A DNA stretch of 64,000 nt from Phosphoribacter sp044220725 (GCA_044220725.1 JBGAQN010000007.1:1-64000), one strand, 5' to 3'. Shown: positions 52,879-62,462, counted from the first letter of the stretch. Translations and numbers: made by a program. The notes: generated from the letters alone by a model not told the origin.

Positions 52879-54384
52879 TCAGGACGGCTGGACTTGGACG
52901 CTGTGGGGAGCGCCGTTGACGATGACCTTGTATCGGATGGGGGTGCGAACCGGCTGGCCGGGCTGAGCTCCCGCCGCCGCGGCGTTCTTCTCGGCCGCGA
53001 GGGTCTCGGGGTCTTTCCCGACGTTCTTGGGGCCTTCGTGTCGGGTGCCGAAGAACGTGGGTGCCACCTTCGGGAACATCGCGTAGGTAAGGACGTCCTC
53101 GTCAGAGCCGTTAAAGCCCTGCAGGGCGCCAGCCTCTTCGCGGTCCTTCTCCCACTCGGCGGGAAGCAGGTCCGCGGGCCGCACCGTGATGGGGTCCTTC
53201 TTGGCCTGCTGGCGGGCGATCTCGACCACCTCGGGGTTGGGGGTGCCCAAGGTGCTCCCGTAGTAGCCGAGCATGACGTCGGCGAACTCACCGGTGAGGA
53301 CCTTGTAGCGGCCCATCATGACGTTGAAGACGGCCTGGGTGCCGACGATCTGGCTCGACGGCGTGACCAGGGGCGGGTAGCCGGCGTCGGCACGCACCCG
53401 CGGGACCTCCTCGAGGACCTCCTTGATCCGGTGCGCTGCCCCCTGAGCCTTCAGCTGGCTCTCCATGTTGGAGATCATCCCGCCGGGGATCTGGCTCTTG
53501 AAGATCTCGGTTTCGACACCGACGATGTTCGACGCGAACTCGGCGTACTTGGGCCGGATGCCGGCGAAGTAGTCCTTGATCTTGATGAGCCGGTCCATGT
53601 CCAGCTCGGTGTGGAAGCCGGTGCCCGGGAGCATCTCCACGAGCGACTCGGTCGGGTTGTGACCCGGGCCCAGGCTCATCGAGGAGATCGCCGCGTCGAC
53701 ACAGTCGGCGCCGGCCTCGATTCCCTTCATCAGCGAGACGAGGGTGACGCCCGTCGTCGCGTGGCAGTGGATGTGGATCCGGACATCCTCACCGAGGTCG
53801 TCCTTGATCGCCTTGACGATGTCGTATGCCGGTTGCGGCTGCAGCAGGGCGGCCATGTCCTTGAGGCACAGAGAGTCACACCCTAGGTCCATGAGGTCAC
53901 GGGCCATCTGCACGTAGCCCTGCACGGTGTGCAACTCGCTCACCGTGTAGCAGAGCGTGCCCTGAGCGTGGGCGCCTTCGCGCTTCACCGCGGCAATAGC
54001 CCGCTTGACGTTGCGAACGTCATTGAGGGCGTCGAAGGTGCGGAACACGTCCATGCCGTTTTCGACGGCCTTGCCGACGAACCGGTCGACCACGTCGTCT
54101 TCGTAGTGACGGTAGCCGAGGAGGTTCTGCCCGCGAAGGAGCATTTGAAGCTTGGAGTTGGGCAGCAACTCGCGGAAGGTCCGCAGCCGCTGCCACGGGT
54201 CCTCGTTGAGGAATCGGATGCAGGCGTCGAACGTCGCACCACCCCAACACTCCACGCTCCAGTACCCCGTTTGGTCGATCTCCTCGCAGATGGGGACCAT
54301 GTCCTCGATGGCCATGCGAGTGGCGAACAGGCTCTGGTGGGCATCCCGGAGGGCGAGTTCCGTGATGTCGATCTTCTTGCTCAT
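52879..54384 (-). CDS. transcarboxylase 5S subunit (pyruvate carboxyltransferase domain)
   Basis: This 501-residue TIM-barrel enzyme carries LRDAHQSLFATRMAIEDM, SVECWGGATFDACIRFL, MLLRGQNLLGYRHYEDDVV and SLGPGHNPTESLVEML. These match the Propionibacterium 5S subunit and pyruvate carboxylase family carboxyltransferase domains. It transfers the biotin-bound carboxyl to pyruvate, giving oxaloacetate. The C-terminus ends in a short 5S-like extension (YKVIVNGAPHSVQVQPS). It heads the four-gene operon with the 12S gene 10 bases downstream. Confidence 0.92.
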   Translation of the reverse strand: MSKKIDITELALRDAHQSLFATRMAIEDMVPICEEIDQTGYWSVECWGGATFDACIRFLNEDPWQRLRTFRELLPNSKLQMLLRGQNLLGYRHYEDDVVDRFVGKAVENGMDVFRTFDALNDVRNVKRAIAAVKREGAHAQGTLCYTVSELHTVQGYVQMARDLMDLGCDSLCLKDMAALLQPQPAYDIVKAIKDDLGEDVRIHIHCHATTGVTLVSLMKGIEAGADCVDAAISSMSLGPGHNPTESLVEMLPGTGFHTELDMDRLIKIKDYFAGIRPKYAEFASNIVGVETEIFKSQIPGGMISNMESQLKAQGAAHRIKEVLEEVPRVRADAGYPPLVTPSSQIVGTQAVFNVMMGRYKVLTGEFADVMLGYYGSTLGTPNPEVVEIARQQAKKDPITVRPADLLPAEWEKDREEAGALQGFNGSDEDVLTYAMFPKVAPTFFGTRHEGPKNVGKDPETLAAEKNAAAAGAQPGQPVRTPIRYKVIVNGAPHSVQVQPS

Positions 54385-54609
54385 CGTGGCAATACCTTCC
54401 GACGGCGGCAGGCCCGACGGTGCCGGACCCAGCGCCAGGTGTGGCGCACGGCATGCCGTCGTGTGCGCCAATCTTCCATAGGAGCCCGGCAGATGCACCG
54501 GGACCTCTGGCCCGACATCGCAAACGACGCGGTTCCAACCGTGGGCACCCATCCAGCCGCAGTCGGGAATCCCCCGGTCTCCGCGTCCTGACTCGGCGAT
54601 ACTGCCCGC

Positions 54610-56100
54610 GTGGACTCCCCTGCGTCGACACCTCCCGAGCGGACCGATCGACTGCCCATCGGCGCCGTCGCCGGTCCGCTCATCGTCGGCGGCATTGCCC
54701 TCGCCCTGGCCCAGACGGCGCTGCCGATGAGTGACCCGGACACGCTGTGGCATCTGGTCCTTGGACGGAGGCTGGCCGACACCGGGTCGTTTGTCCTGCC
54801 CCGTGAGGGCCTGATGAGCCGTGACTACCTCTACAACCAATGGCTTCCCGAGCTCGTCGCCGCGGGGGTCGAACGGGTCACCGGACTGCCGGGCGTCGCG
54901 GTGCTCGCGCACGCGGTCCGGGCCCTCGCCCTGGGGGGCATCTACTCGCTGGCCAGACGGTATGCCGGCCCGCTGCGCTCGGCTGGCATCACCCTCCTCG
55001 TGCTCGTGGCCGGGCTGGGGGCTTTCACCGCGCGACCCCAACTGGCGGGCCTGGCGTTGCTGGTCGGATCGGTGTACGGGTGGCGGGCCACCGCCCATGA
55101 CGGGCGGGCGCGCTGGTGGATCGTCGGGATCGCAGCCGCGTGGGCGGCCTGCCACGGGAGCTGGCTCATCGGTGTCGCTGTCGGCGCAGCGACCGTCGCC
55201 GGAATGGCCGTGCGCACCGGGTCGGTCCGCGGCCTGCGCGGACCGACCCTCGTCGTCGCCGCCTCGGCCTTGATGGGCGCGGCGCTGCCCCCCGGCGTGC
55301 GCTGGGGTGAGCAACTGCTGGCGGTACGGGAGGTCACCTGGTTCGCCGACGAGTGGCGCCCTCCTTCGCTCACTTCGGTTCACCTGCTCGCCTTCCTGCT
55401 GCTCGTCCTGCTCAGTGGTCCAGCCCTGGTGCACAACGGACGCGCGGCCGACGACCTGGGCCGAGCCCGAGCGGGGCTCCCGGGGTTGGTCGGCAGGTCC
55501 TGGCGCAACTGCGCCGTCGAACTGCTCACCCTCGGGTTGGCCCTGGCGGTCGGGCTGAGCGCCACCCGCGGGTTGGCCATCGCTGCGGTGCTGCTCGTCC
55601 CGCTCGCTGCGGACGCTCGCCGAACGCCGACGAGCGGCAGGGCCGGACCGTGCCCCACACGGCGAGGGGAACGACGGCTGCTCGGCGCCGCGCTGGCCGT
55701 CGGCCTCATCGTGGCGCTCGGGTTGGCCCCTCGTGTCGCCCGCGAGCCGGACCGAGTGCCCACGCACATCTCCGCGGTGTTGGCCGCGCTCCCCCCAGGC
55801 ACGGTCGTAGCCAACGATCCAGCGCTGGGTGGTTGGCTGCTGTGGGCCTACCCGCACCTGGTCCCGGTCATCGACACCCGACTCGAGGCCTACGGCTCGG
55901 CCCACCTCGCCGCCGTTGTCGCGGTCTCCACGGCCGACGGCGACTGGTCGAGTCAACTGGACCGTTGGCGGGTCGGCGCAGTGCTGCTCCCGACCACGTC
56001 TGCACTGGTCAACGCCCTACGCGCGGAAGGCGGTTGGCGCGAAGTGGGGCAGGACCGCGGCTACGTTGTGCTCCTACCGTCGAGCAGACCGTCCAACTGA
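54610..56100 (+). CDS. multi-pass membrane protein, paralogue of the interrupted gene
   Basis: This 496-residue protein from a GTG at 54610 has about ten helices and a soluble C-terminal tail. Its N-terminal motif SDPDTLWHLVLGRRLADTG and later helices parallel the interrupted gene at 47-48 kb, so the two are paralogues. The arrangement resembles GT-C transferase-like membrane proteins without a clear catalytic motif. It is divergent from the transcarboxylase operon. No function can be assigned. Confidence 0.7.
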   Translation: MDSPASTPPERTDRLPIGAVAGPLIVGGIALALAQTALPMSDPDTLWHLVLGRRLADTGSFVLPREGLMSRDYLYNQWLPELVAAGVERVTGLPGVAVLAHAVRALALGGIYSLARRYAGPLRSAGITLLVLVAGLGAFTARPQLAGLALLVGSVYGWRATAHDGRARWWIVGIAAAWAACHGSWLIGVAVGAATVAGMAVRTGSVRGLRGPTLVVAASALMGAALPPGVRWGEQLLAVREVTWFADEWRPPSLTSVHLLAFLLLVLLSGPALVHNGRAADDLGRARAGLPGLVGRSWRNCAVELLTLGLALAVGLSATRGLAIAAVLLVPLAADARRTPTSGRAGPCPTRRGERRLLGAALAVGLIVALGLAPRVAREPDRVPTHISAVLAALPPGTVVANDPALGGWLLWAYPHLVPVIDTRLEAYGSAHLAAVVAVSTADGDWSSQLDRWRVGAVLLPTTSALVNALRAEGGWREVGQDRGYVVLLPSSRPSN

Positions 56101-56150
56101 GGACCATTGGTCCCTTGGCGCGCGAGTGATGCACGGCATACGTTTCAGCC

Positions 56151-56726
56151 ATGTTTGAGGTCCGCATCCACGGCCGAGGCGGGCAAGGCGTGGTCACCGC
56201 CGCCGAGCTTCTGTCCGTCGCCGCATTCGCCGAAGGCCGCCACGCGCAGGCCTTCCCCAGCTTCGGATCGGAGCGCACAGGAGCGCCCGTCGTCGCCTTC
56301 TGTCGGGTCGCCGACCAGGAGATCCGCGTCCGGGAGCCCGTCGTGGCCCCGGACGCTCTCGTCGTGCAGGACGCCACGCTGTTGCATCAGGTCGACGTGT
56401 TCGCAGGGCTCAAGCCCGGCGGATATGTGCTGATCAACTCGACGGCGACGCCGGGCCAGCTGGGCCTGGCCGATCTGGCCGACCGGGTGCCTGGTAGTCG
56501 GCTGCTCACCATCCCCGCCACGGACCTTGCCCGCGAGCACATTGGCCGCCCGGTGCCCAACCTCGTCATGCTCGGGGGGTTAGCTGCCTTCACGGAGTTG
56601 GTTCACCTTCCGGCGCTGCTCACGGCGATGCAGGAACACTTCCCCGGCCTGCTCGGTGCGAAGAACGTCGCAGCCGCCACCGCGGCATACGAACTCGTCC
56701 AGTCCCTCGTTCCGTCCCACACCTAG
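56151..56726 (+). CDS. 2-oxoacid oxidoreductase, gamma subunit
   Basis: This 191-residue subunit opens FEVRIHGRGGQGVVTAAELL and contains FPSFGSERTGAPVVAFCRV, as in pyruvate:ferredoxin oxidoreductase gamma chains. It starts an operon with alpha, beta and a flavin/Fe-S subunit. Eight bases separate it from the alpha gene. Confidence 0.92.
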   Translation: MFEVRIHGRGGQGVVTAAELLSVAAFAEGRHAQAFPSFGSERTGAPVVAFCRVADQEIRVREPVVAPDALVVQDATLLHQVDVFAGLKPGGYVLINSTATPGQLGLADLADRVPGSRLLTIPATDLAREHIGRPVPNLVMLGGLAAFTELVHLPALLTAMQEHFPGLLGAKNVAAATAAYELVQSLVPSHT

Positions 56727-56734
56727 GAGACGTC

Positions 56735-57988
56735 GTGCGCACCCAAATCGAGGGCTCGCTGGCGGTCGCCCAGGCGGTCGCCGCGTGTCGGCCGCAGGTG
56801 ATCTGCGCCTACCCCATCTCGCCTCAGACACACATCGTCGAGGGCCTGTCCGCCATCGTCAAACGAGGTGAACTGCCCGGCTGCGAATACGTCAACGTCG
56901 AGAGCGAGTTCGCCGCGATGTCGGTGGCGATCGGTTCCTCCGCGGCCGGAGCGCGGTCCTACACCGCGACGGCCAGCCAGGGCCTGCTCTATATGGTCGA
57001 GGCGGTCTACAACGCCAGCGGCCTGGGGCTGCCAATCGTCATGACGGTCGCCAACCGGGCCATCGGGGCGCCGATCAACATCTGGAATGACCACACCGAC
57101 TCGATGAGCCAGCGTGACTCCGGCTGGATCCAGCTGTATGCCGAGACCAACCAGGAGGCAGCCGACCTGCACGTCCAGGCGTTCCGGATCGCCGAAGAGC
57201 TCTCGCTGCCGGTCATGGTCTGTATGGACGGCTTCATCCTCACCCACGCGGTCGAGGAAGTCGACGTGCCCGAGCAGGCCGACGTCGACCGGTTCCTGCC
57301 GCCCTTCGAGCCGCGCCAGGCGCTCGACCCGGCCAACCCGGTGTCGATCGGCGCGATGGTCGGCCCGGAGGCCTTCACCGAGGTGCGATACCTCGCGCAC
57401 GATCGGCAGATGCAGGCGCTCGAGTTGATCCCGCAGGTGGCTGAGGACTTCAAGGCCGTCTTCGGCCGCGACTCCGGCGGGCTGGTCCACACCTACTTGC
57501 TCGATGATGCCGAGACCGTCGTCATCGCGCTCGGCTCGGTCTTGGGCACGATCAAGGACGTCGTCGACGAGCGTCGGGCCCGTGGCGAGAAGATCGGCGT
57601 CCTCGGGATCACCTCGTTCCGACCGTTCCCGCTCAAGGCCGTCGAGGCAGCGATCGGCAACGCCAAGCGGTTCGTCTGTTTGGAGAAGGCCTTCTCCGTC
57701 GGCATTGGCGGCATCGTCGCGTCCCACGTGCGAATGGCGATGTCCTCGCACCCGATCAAGAACTACACCGTGGTCGCCGGCCTGGGTGGTCGGCCGATCC
57801 TCAAGGGATCGCTGCACGGCATGCTCGACCAGGCCGTGACCGACGCACTGGAGCCGCTGACCTTCCTCGACCTGGACACCGACCTGGTCGAGCGCGAACT
57901 CGCCCGCACCCGCGCCGAGCGCCGATCCGGCCCGGCCGCAGAGAACATGCTCCGCGACCTGGGCGCCTCGCGCGTTCCGACGGCCTGA
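56735..57988 (+). CDS. 2-oxoacid oxidoreductase, alpha subunit
   Basis: This 417-residue subunit has the thiamine-diphosphate domain segments SLAVAQAVAACRPQVICAYPISPQT, VNVESEFAAMSVAIGSSAAGARS and TATASQGLLYMVEAVYNASG. It forms the 2-oxoacid-binding half of a POR-type enzyme; substrate cannot be fixed but pyruvate is most likely in this context. A phenylglyoxylate- or 2-oxoisovalerate-type enzyme is possible. The GTG at 56735 lies 6 bases after AGGAG. Confidence 0.9.
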   Translation: MRTQIEGSLAVAQAVAACRPQVICAYPISPQTHIVEGLSAIVKRGELPGCEYVNVESEFAAMSVAIGSSAAGARSYTATASQGLLYMVEAVYNASGLGLPIVMTVANRAIGAPINIWNDHTDSMSQRDSGWIQLYAETNQEAADLHVQAFRIAEELSLPVMVCMDGFILTHAVEEVDVPEQADVDRFLPPFEPRQALDPANPVSIGAMVGPEAFTEVRYLAHDRQMQALELIPQVAEDFKAVFGRDSGGLVHTYLLDDAETVVIALGSVLGTIKDVVDERRARGEKIGVLGITSFRPFPLKAVEAAIGNAKRFVCLEKAFSVGIGGIVASHVRMAMSSHPIKNYTVVAGLGGRPILKGSLHGMLDQAVTDALEPLTFLDLDTDLVERELARTRAERRSGPAAENMLRDLGASRVPTA

Positions 57989-58005
57989 GCAGGAGAGACG
58001 CTGAG

Positions 58006-59097
58006 ATGACGAGCAACGACACCACTGTCGACCAGGCCGGCTTCCACCACGGGATCGTCCCCGAGGTCCTGCACGAAGAGCCGGCCAGCAAGCCGGTGAA
58101 GTTCTATCAGGTCGGCTCCTTCGCGGTCGGCAACCGCCTACTGCCCCTGGAGGTGCGCTCGGTCCAGTCCAACCCCGACCGCACCAACGCCCTCACCTCC
58201 GGTCACCGAGCTTGTCAGGGCTGCGGCGAGGCGCTCGGCGCGCGGTATGCCCTCGATGCCGCCATGGCGGCCGTCGACGGACAGCTCGTCGCCGTCAACG
58301 CCACCGGCTGCCTCGAGGTCTTCTCGACGCCTTACCCGGAGACCTCCTGGCGGGTCGCCTGGCTGCACTCGCTGTTCGGGAACGCCCCCGCGGTCGCTGC
58401 CGGCGTCGCGGCGGCATACAAAGCGATGGGTCGCAGCGACGTGCGCGTGGTCGCGCAGGGTGGCGACGGCGGGACGGTCGACATCGGCTTTGGTTGCCTG
58501 TCCGGGATGTTCGAGCGCAACGACGACGTGCTCTACATCTGCTATGACAACGAGGCCTACATGAACACCGGCATCCAGCGCTCGGGGGCCACTCCCCCGG
58601 CCGCGCGGACTGCCACCACCCAGGCCGTCGGTGCAGACCCGGGCAACACCTTCGGTCAGGGCAAGGACCTGCCGCGGATCGCCATGGCCCACGAGATCCC
58701 TTACGTCGCAACGGCATCCGTCGCCGACCTGCGCGACCTCGAGGCCAAGGTCCGCCGAGCCATGTCGATGCGTGGCGCCCGCTACATCCACGTCATGGTC
58801 CCGTGTCCACTCGGCTGGGGAACCGCCTCCAGCGAGACCCTCAGTGTGGCCCGACTGGCCACCCAGAGCGGGATCTTCCCCGTGTTCGAAGCGGAGTATG
58901 GCGAGGTTGTCGCGTCCTCCCCGATCCGCCGCCAGGTGCCCGTCGAGGACTACCTCAAGGTGCAGAAGCGCTTTGCCCACCTCTTCGCGCCGACCAAGCG
59001 CCAGGACGTCATCGACCGCCTGCAAGCACAGGCCGACCGCAACATCCGCCGCTACAACCTGCTGCCCACCGGCGCAGGGACGGAGGGAACCCTCTGA
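58006..59097 (+). CDS. 2-oxoacid oxidoreductase, beta subunit
   Basis: This 363-residue thiamine-diphosphate and [4Fe-4S] subunit has CQGCGEALG at residues 69-77, GGDGGTVDIG and the DNEAYMNTGIQRSG thiamine motif. The ATG follows AGGAGAG. Its stop shares a base with the next gene's ATG (TGATG). Confidence 0.92.
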   Translation: MTSNDTTVDQAGFHHGIVPEVLHEEPASKPVKFYQVGSFAVGNRLLPLEVRSVQSNPDRTNALTSGHRACQGCGEALGARYALDAAMAAVDGQLVAVNATGCLEVFSTPYPETSWRVAWLHSLFGNAPAVAAGVAAAYKAMGRSDVRVVAQGGDGGTVDIGFGCLSGMFERNDDVLYICYDNEAYMNTGIQRSGATPPAARTATTQAVGADPGNTFGQGKDLPRIAMAHEIPYVATASVADLRDLEAKVRRAMSMRGARYIHVMVPCPLGWGTASSETLSVARLATQSGIFPVFEAEYGEVVASSPIRRQVPVEDYLKVQKRFAHLFAPTKRQDVIDRLQAQADRNIRRYNLLPTGAGTEGTL

Positions 59098-60725
59098 TGG
59101 AAAAGCCCTTTGCCATCACCCTCAACCTCGGGTCGAGCCTGGCCAACCACACCGGTTCTTGGCGCACCGAAAAGCCTCTCTATGTCGACCTGTTGCCCCC
59201 GTGCAACCAGGCCTGCCCGGCAGGCGAGAACATCCAGCAGTGGCTGTTCCATGCCGAGGAGGGCAACTACGAGGCGGCCTGGCGGCAACTGACCCAGGAC
59301 AACCCGTTCCCGGCGATCATGGGCCGGGTCTGTTACCACCCCTGCCAGGACGCCTGCAACCGGGCCGAGGTCGACGAGGCCGTCGGTATCAATGCCGTCG
59401 AACGCTTCCTCGGTGACGAGGCCCTGACCAAGGGCTGGTCCTTCGAGCCTCCGGCCGCCGAAACCCTGTCCGGCAAGCGGGTTCTCGTTGTCGGCGCCGG
59501 CCCGTCCGGCCTGTCGGCGGCATACCACCTGCGCCGACTCGGGCACGAGGTGACGGTGCGCGACGCGGGCCCGATGGCCGGCGGCATGATGCGCTTCGGG
59601 ATCCCGTCCTACCGGCTGCCGCGGCCGATCCTCGACGCCGAGGTCAAGCGGATCACCGACATCGGGGTGAGCATCGAGCTCAACGCCAAGGTCACCGACC
59701 TGGAAGCCGCCCTGGCCGAGGGCTTCGACGCGATCTTCCTCGCGGTCGGCGCCCACATCGGCAAGCGGGCCTACATCCCGGCCGGCGCCTCGGCCAAGAT
59801 CCTCGACGCGGTGACCTACTTGCACGACGTCGAGACCGAGGAAGAAAAGCCGATGCTCGGCCGCAAGGTCGTCGTCTATGGCGGCGGTAACACCGCCATC
59901 GACGCGGCCCGCACCGCTAAGCGCCTCGGCGCCGAAGAGGCGATCATCGTCTACCGGCGCAACCGCGACAAGATGCCCGCGCACGACTTCGAGGTCGAGG
60001 AGGCGCTCGAAGAGGGCATCATGCTCAAGTGGCTCTCGACGATCAAGCACGTCGACGAGGGCAAAATGCTCGTCGAGAAGATGGCTCTGGACGAGACCGG
60101 ATTCCCGCAGCCCACCGGCGAGTTCGAGGAGCTCGAGGCTGACTCGCTGATCCTCGCGCTCGGCCAGGAGGCCGATCTCAGCTTCTTGGAGGGCGTCGAG
60201 GGCATCGCGGTGGAAGACGGCGTCGTTGCCGTCGACGGCTCAATGATGACCGGACGCCGGGGCATCTTCGCCGGTGGCGACATGGTCCCGGCGGAGCGCA
60301 CGGTCACCGTCGCGGTCGGCCATGGCAAGAAGGCGGCCCGACACATCGACGGCTTCCTGCGTGGCGCGGCATACAACCCGCCGACCAAGCGGCCGGTGGC
60401 GACCTTCGACAAGCTCACCACCTGGTACTACGCCGACGCCCCGCACCAGCACCGTGATCACCTCGAAGGCGCCCGCCGCTCCTCGACGTTCGACGAGGTC
60501 GTCAAGGGCCTAGATGAGGGCAATGCCAAGTTCGAGGCGCGCCGGTGCATGTCCTGCGGCAACTGCTTCGCCTGCGACAACTGCTTCGGGGTGTGCCCAG
60601 ACAACGCCGTGAAGAAGGTCGACTTCGCCAAGGGCTACGCCATCGACTACGACTACTGCAAGGGCTGCGGGTTGTGCGTCGCCGAGTGCCCCTGCGGGTC
60701 GATCACCATGGTCGCGGAGGACTGA
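59097..60725 (+). CDS. NAD(P)H-linked flavin/iron-sulphur subunit of the oxidoreductase
   Basis: This 542-residue protein resembles the glutamate synthase small subunit: an N-terminal Cys cluster (CNQACP and CYHPCQDACN), FAD-binding VLVVGAGPSGLSAAYHLRRLG, NAD(P)-binding VVVYGGGNTAIDAARTAKRLG and the FAD closing motif GGDMVPAERTV. A C-terminal double [4Fe-4S] ferredoxin domain follows (CMSCGNCFACDNCF, CKGCGLCVAEC). Together with alpha, beta and gamma it makes an NAD(P)-coupled 2-oxoacid oxidoreductase, like the Pad enzyme of Thauera. This would recover electrons from pyruvate as NAD(P)H. Confidence 0.92.
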   Translation: MEKPFAITLNLGSSLANHTGSWRTEKPLYVDLLPPCNQACPAGENIQQWLFHAEEGNYEAAWRQLTQDNPFPAIMGRVCYHPCQDACNRAEVDEAVGINAVERFLGDEALTKGWSFEPPAAETLSGKRVLVVGAGPSGLSAAYHLRRLGHEVTVRDAGPMAGGMMRFGIPSYRLPRPILDAEVKRITDIGVSIELNAKVTDLEAALAEGFDAIFLAVGAHIGKRAYIPAGASAKILDAVTYLHDVETEEEKPMLGRKVVVYGGGNTAIDAARTAKRLGAEEAIIVYRRNRDKMPAHDFEVEEALEEGIMLKWLSTIKHVDEGKMLVEKMALDETGFPQPTGEFEELEADSLILALGQEADLSFLEGVEGIAVEDGVVAVDGSMMTGRRGIFAGGDMVPAERTVTVAVGHGKKAARHIDGFLRGAAYNPPTKRPVATFDKLTTWYYADAPHQHRDHLEGARRSSTFDEVVKGLDEGNAKFEARRCMSCGNCFACDNCFGVCPDNAVKKVDFAKGYAIDYDYCKGCGLCVAECPCGSITMVAED

Positions 60726-60746
60726 GGACGACAACCCCTCGGTATG

Positions 60747-60764
60747 CCGCGTCCCGGGACGCGG
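60747..60764. terminator. 18-bp perfect palindrome between convergent operons
   Basis: CCGCGTCCCGGGACGCGG is a perfect palindrome in the 57-bp gap between the oxidoreductase operon and the convergent manB. It overlaps one copy of GTATGCCG (60743-60750). It probably acts as a bidirectional terminator. Confidence 0.55.
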
Positions 60765-60782
60765 TTCGTCAGCCAGTCAGCT

Positions 60783-62462
60783 TCACGATGGCCGCCGGGC
60801 CAGGTCGACCAGGAGACCCGGGATGCCGTCGTGAACAGGATAGGCGAGGCCGCAACGAGCCGACTCACAGACCAGCTCCGGGCCGCCTGGCCCGTCGTCG
60901 TCGCGCAAGCTGCCCAGACAAGCCGGGCAGCGCAGGATGTCGCGCAGCCACGGCTGCCATTCCGGGACCGCCGGGCTCGTGCGTTGGCTGACAGCCGGAT
61001 CGGTTGGCCGACCGGCCGTGTCGTCAGGCTCGTCGCGCAGGGCGGCTAGCACCCCGTCGCGAACCCGGGCCATCGTCTGGCCATCGACGGCCTCGACATT
61101 GAGCCGTAGCAGCGGCTCGGTGTTGGAAGCCCGCACGTTGAACCACCACAGCGGCTCGCCGACATGCCTGACGGTCGTCCCGTCGAGCGTGTCGACCTCG
61201 ACGGGGCCTTGGGACCGAGCCCAGACCATGGCTCGCTCGGTGGCAGCCGCGCGGTCGATCACCGTCGAATTGATCTCGCCGGAGGCTGCATACCGCTGGT
61301 ACGCCGACGCGAGACTCGACAAGGGCGCGTCACTGTGGGCGAGCGCAGCCAGGACATGCATGGCCGCCAGCATGCCGGTGTCGGCGAACCAGAAGTCGCG
61401 GAAGTAGTAATGCGCCGAGTGTTCCCCGCCGAACACGGCATCAACCCGCGCCATCTCCGCCTTGATGAAGGAGTGCCCGACCCGGGTGCGGACGGGGACC
61501 GCGCCCAGCTCGGCGACGATCTCGGGGACGGCCTGCGAGGTGATGAGGTTATGGACGACCCGGACGTCACCCCGGGCCGCGCCCGCCGCTACCGCTCGGG
61601 CGATCTCCCGCTCGGCAACCAGCGCGGTGACCGCGCTCGGGCTCACCGGCTCACCCCGCTCGTCGACGACGAAGCACCTGTCGGCGTCACCGTCGAAGGC
61701 CAGGCCAAGATCGGCTGAGTGTTGGATGACCGCACGTTGCAGGTCCCGCAGGTTCTCCGGCTCGAGCGGGTTGGCTTCGTGGTTGGGGAAGGTCCCGTCC
61801 AACTCGAAGTAGAGCGGCACCACATCCAGCGGCAACCCGGGCAGCCCTGCTCCGGTGCCGAGAACGGCCGGAACGGTGTGGCCGGCCATACCGTTCCCGG
61901 CATCCACGACGACTTTGAGCAGCCGCCCATCGGATAGGTCGACCAGTCCGCGCAGAAAGGCCGCGTAGTCCGCGAGAACGTCTCGGTGCCGCACAGTTCC
62001 ACTCGTGGGCATCGTCTGGACAACGGCCGCGCCGAGCAGCGCCTGGGCTCGATCCCGGACCGCACCGAGGCCCGAATCCTGCCCCACCGGTCGCGCGCCA
62101 GCCCGGCACAGCTTGATGCCGTTGTATTGGGCCGGATTGTGGCTGGCGGTGAACATCGCACCCGGGCAGTCCAGGACCCCACTGGCGTAGTAGAGCTGAT
62201 CGGTCGAGGCCAGGGCGATGACCACGACATCCAGGCCGGCTGCCGCGACCCCGTCGGCGAAGGCCGCGGCCAGTCCCGGCGAGCTGGGCCGCATGTCGTG
62301 TCCGACCACCACCTGTCCGGCCCCCTCGGGCCGCCCGACCACTTCGACGAACGCCTGCCCGATGGCTCTCGCGACTGCGGCGTTGAGCTGGTCCGGCACG
62401 AGCCCGCGCACGTCGTAGGCCTTGACGAACTGGGTGAGGTCGGGGATCGCGCTGATCGTCAC
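60783..62462 (-). CDS. manB: phosphomannomutase fused to a Trm112-like zinc domain
   Basis: This 559-residue protein consists of a phosphomannomutase/phosphoglucomutase with active serine in TASHNP (105-110), metal loop DGDADRCF, GEHSAHYYF and the phosphate-binding RASNTEP. A C-terminal extension follows: about 60 residues with CPACLGSL, CESARCGLAYPVHDGIP. The extension matches Trm112/UPF0434 zinc proteins, normally encoded separately. ManB supplies mannose-1-phosphate for GDP-mannose. The GTG at 62462 begins the conserved start TISAIPDLTQFVKAYDVRG. Confidence 0.9.
   Translation of the reverse strand: MTISAIPDLTQFVKAYDVRGLVPDQLNAAVARAIGQAFVEVVGRPEGAGQVVVGHDMRPSSPGLAAAFADGVAAAGLDVVVIALASTDQLYYASGVLDCPGAMFTASHNPAQYNGIKLCRAGARPVGQDSGLGAVRDRAQALLGAAVVQTMPTSGTVRHRDVLADYAAFLRGLVDLSDGRLLKVVVDAGNGMAGHTVPAVLGTGAGLPGLPLDVVPLYFELDGTFPNHEANPLEPENLRDLQRAVIQHSADLGLAFDGDADRCFVVDERGEPVSPSAVTALVAEREIARAVAAGAARGDVRVVHNLITSQAVPEIVAELGAVPVRTRVGHSFIKAEMARVDAVFGGEHSAHYYFRDFWFADTGMLAAMHVLAALAHSDAPLSSLASAYQRYAASGEINSTVIDRAAATERAMVWARSQGPVEVDTLDGTTVRHVGEPLWWFNVRASNTEPLLRLNVEAVDGQTMARVRDGVLAALRDEPDDTAGRPTDPAVSQRTSPAVPEWQPWLRDILRCPACLGSLRDDDGPGGPELVCESARCGLAYPVHDGIPGLLVDLARRPS

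Noticed and set aside
54385..55956. Upstream extension of the transcarboxylase 5S frame
   Set aside because: It is a shadow of the divergent membrane protein gene; homology to 5S begins at the ATG at 54384.
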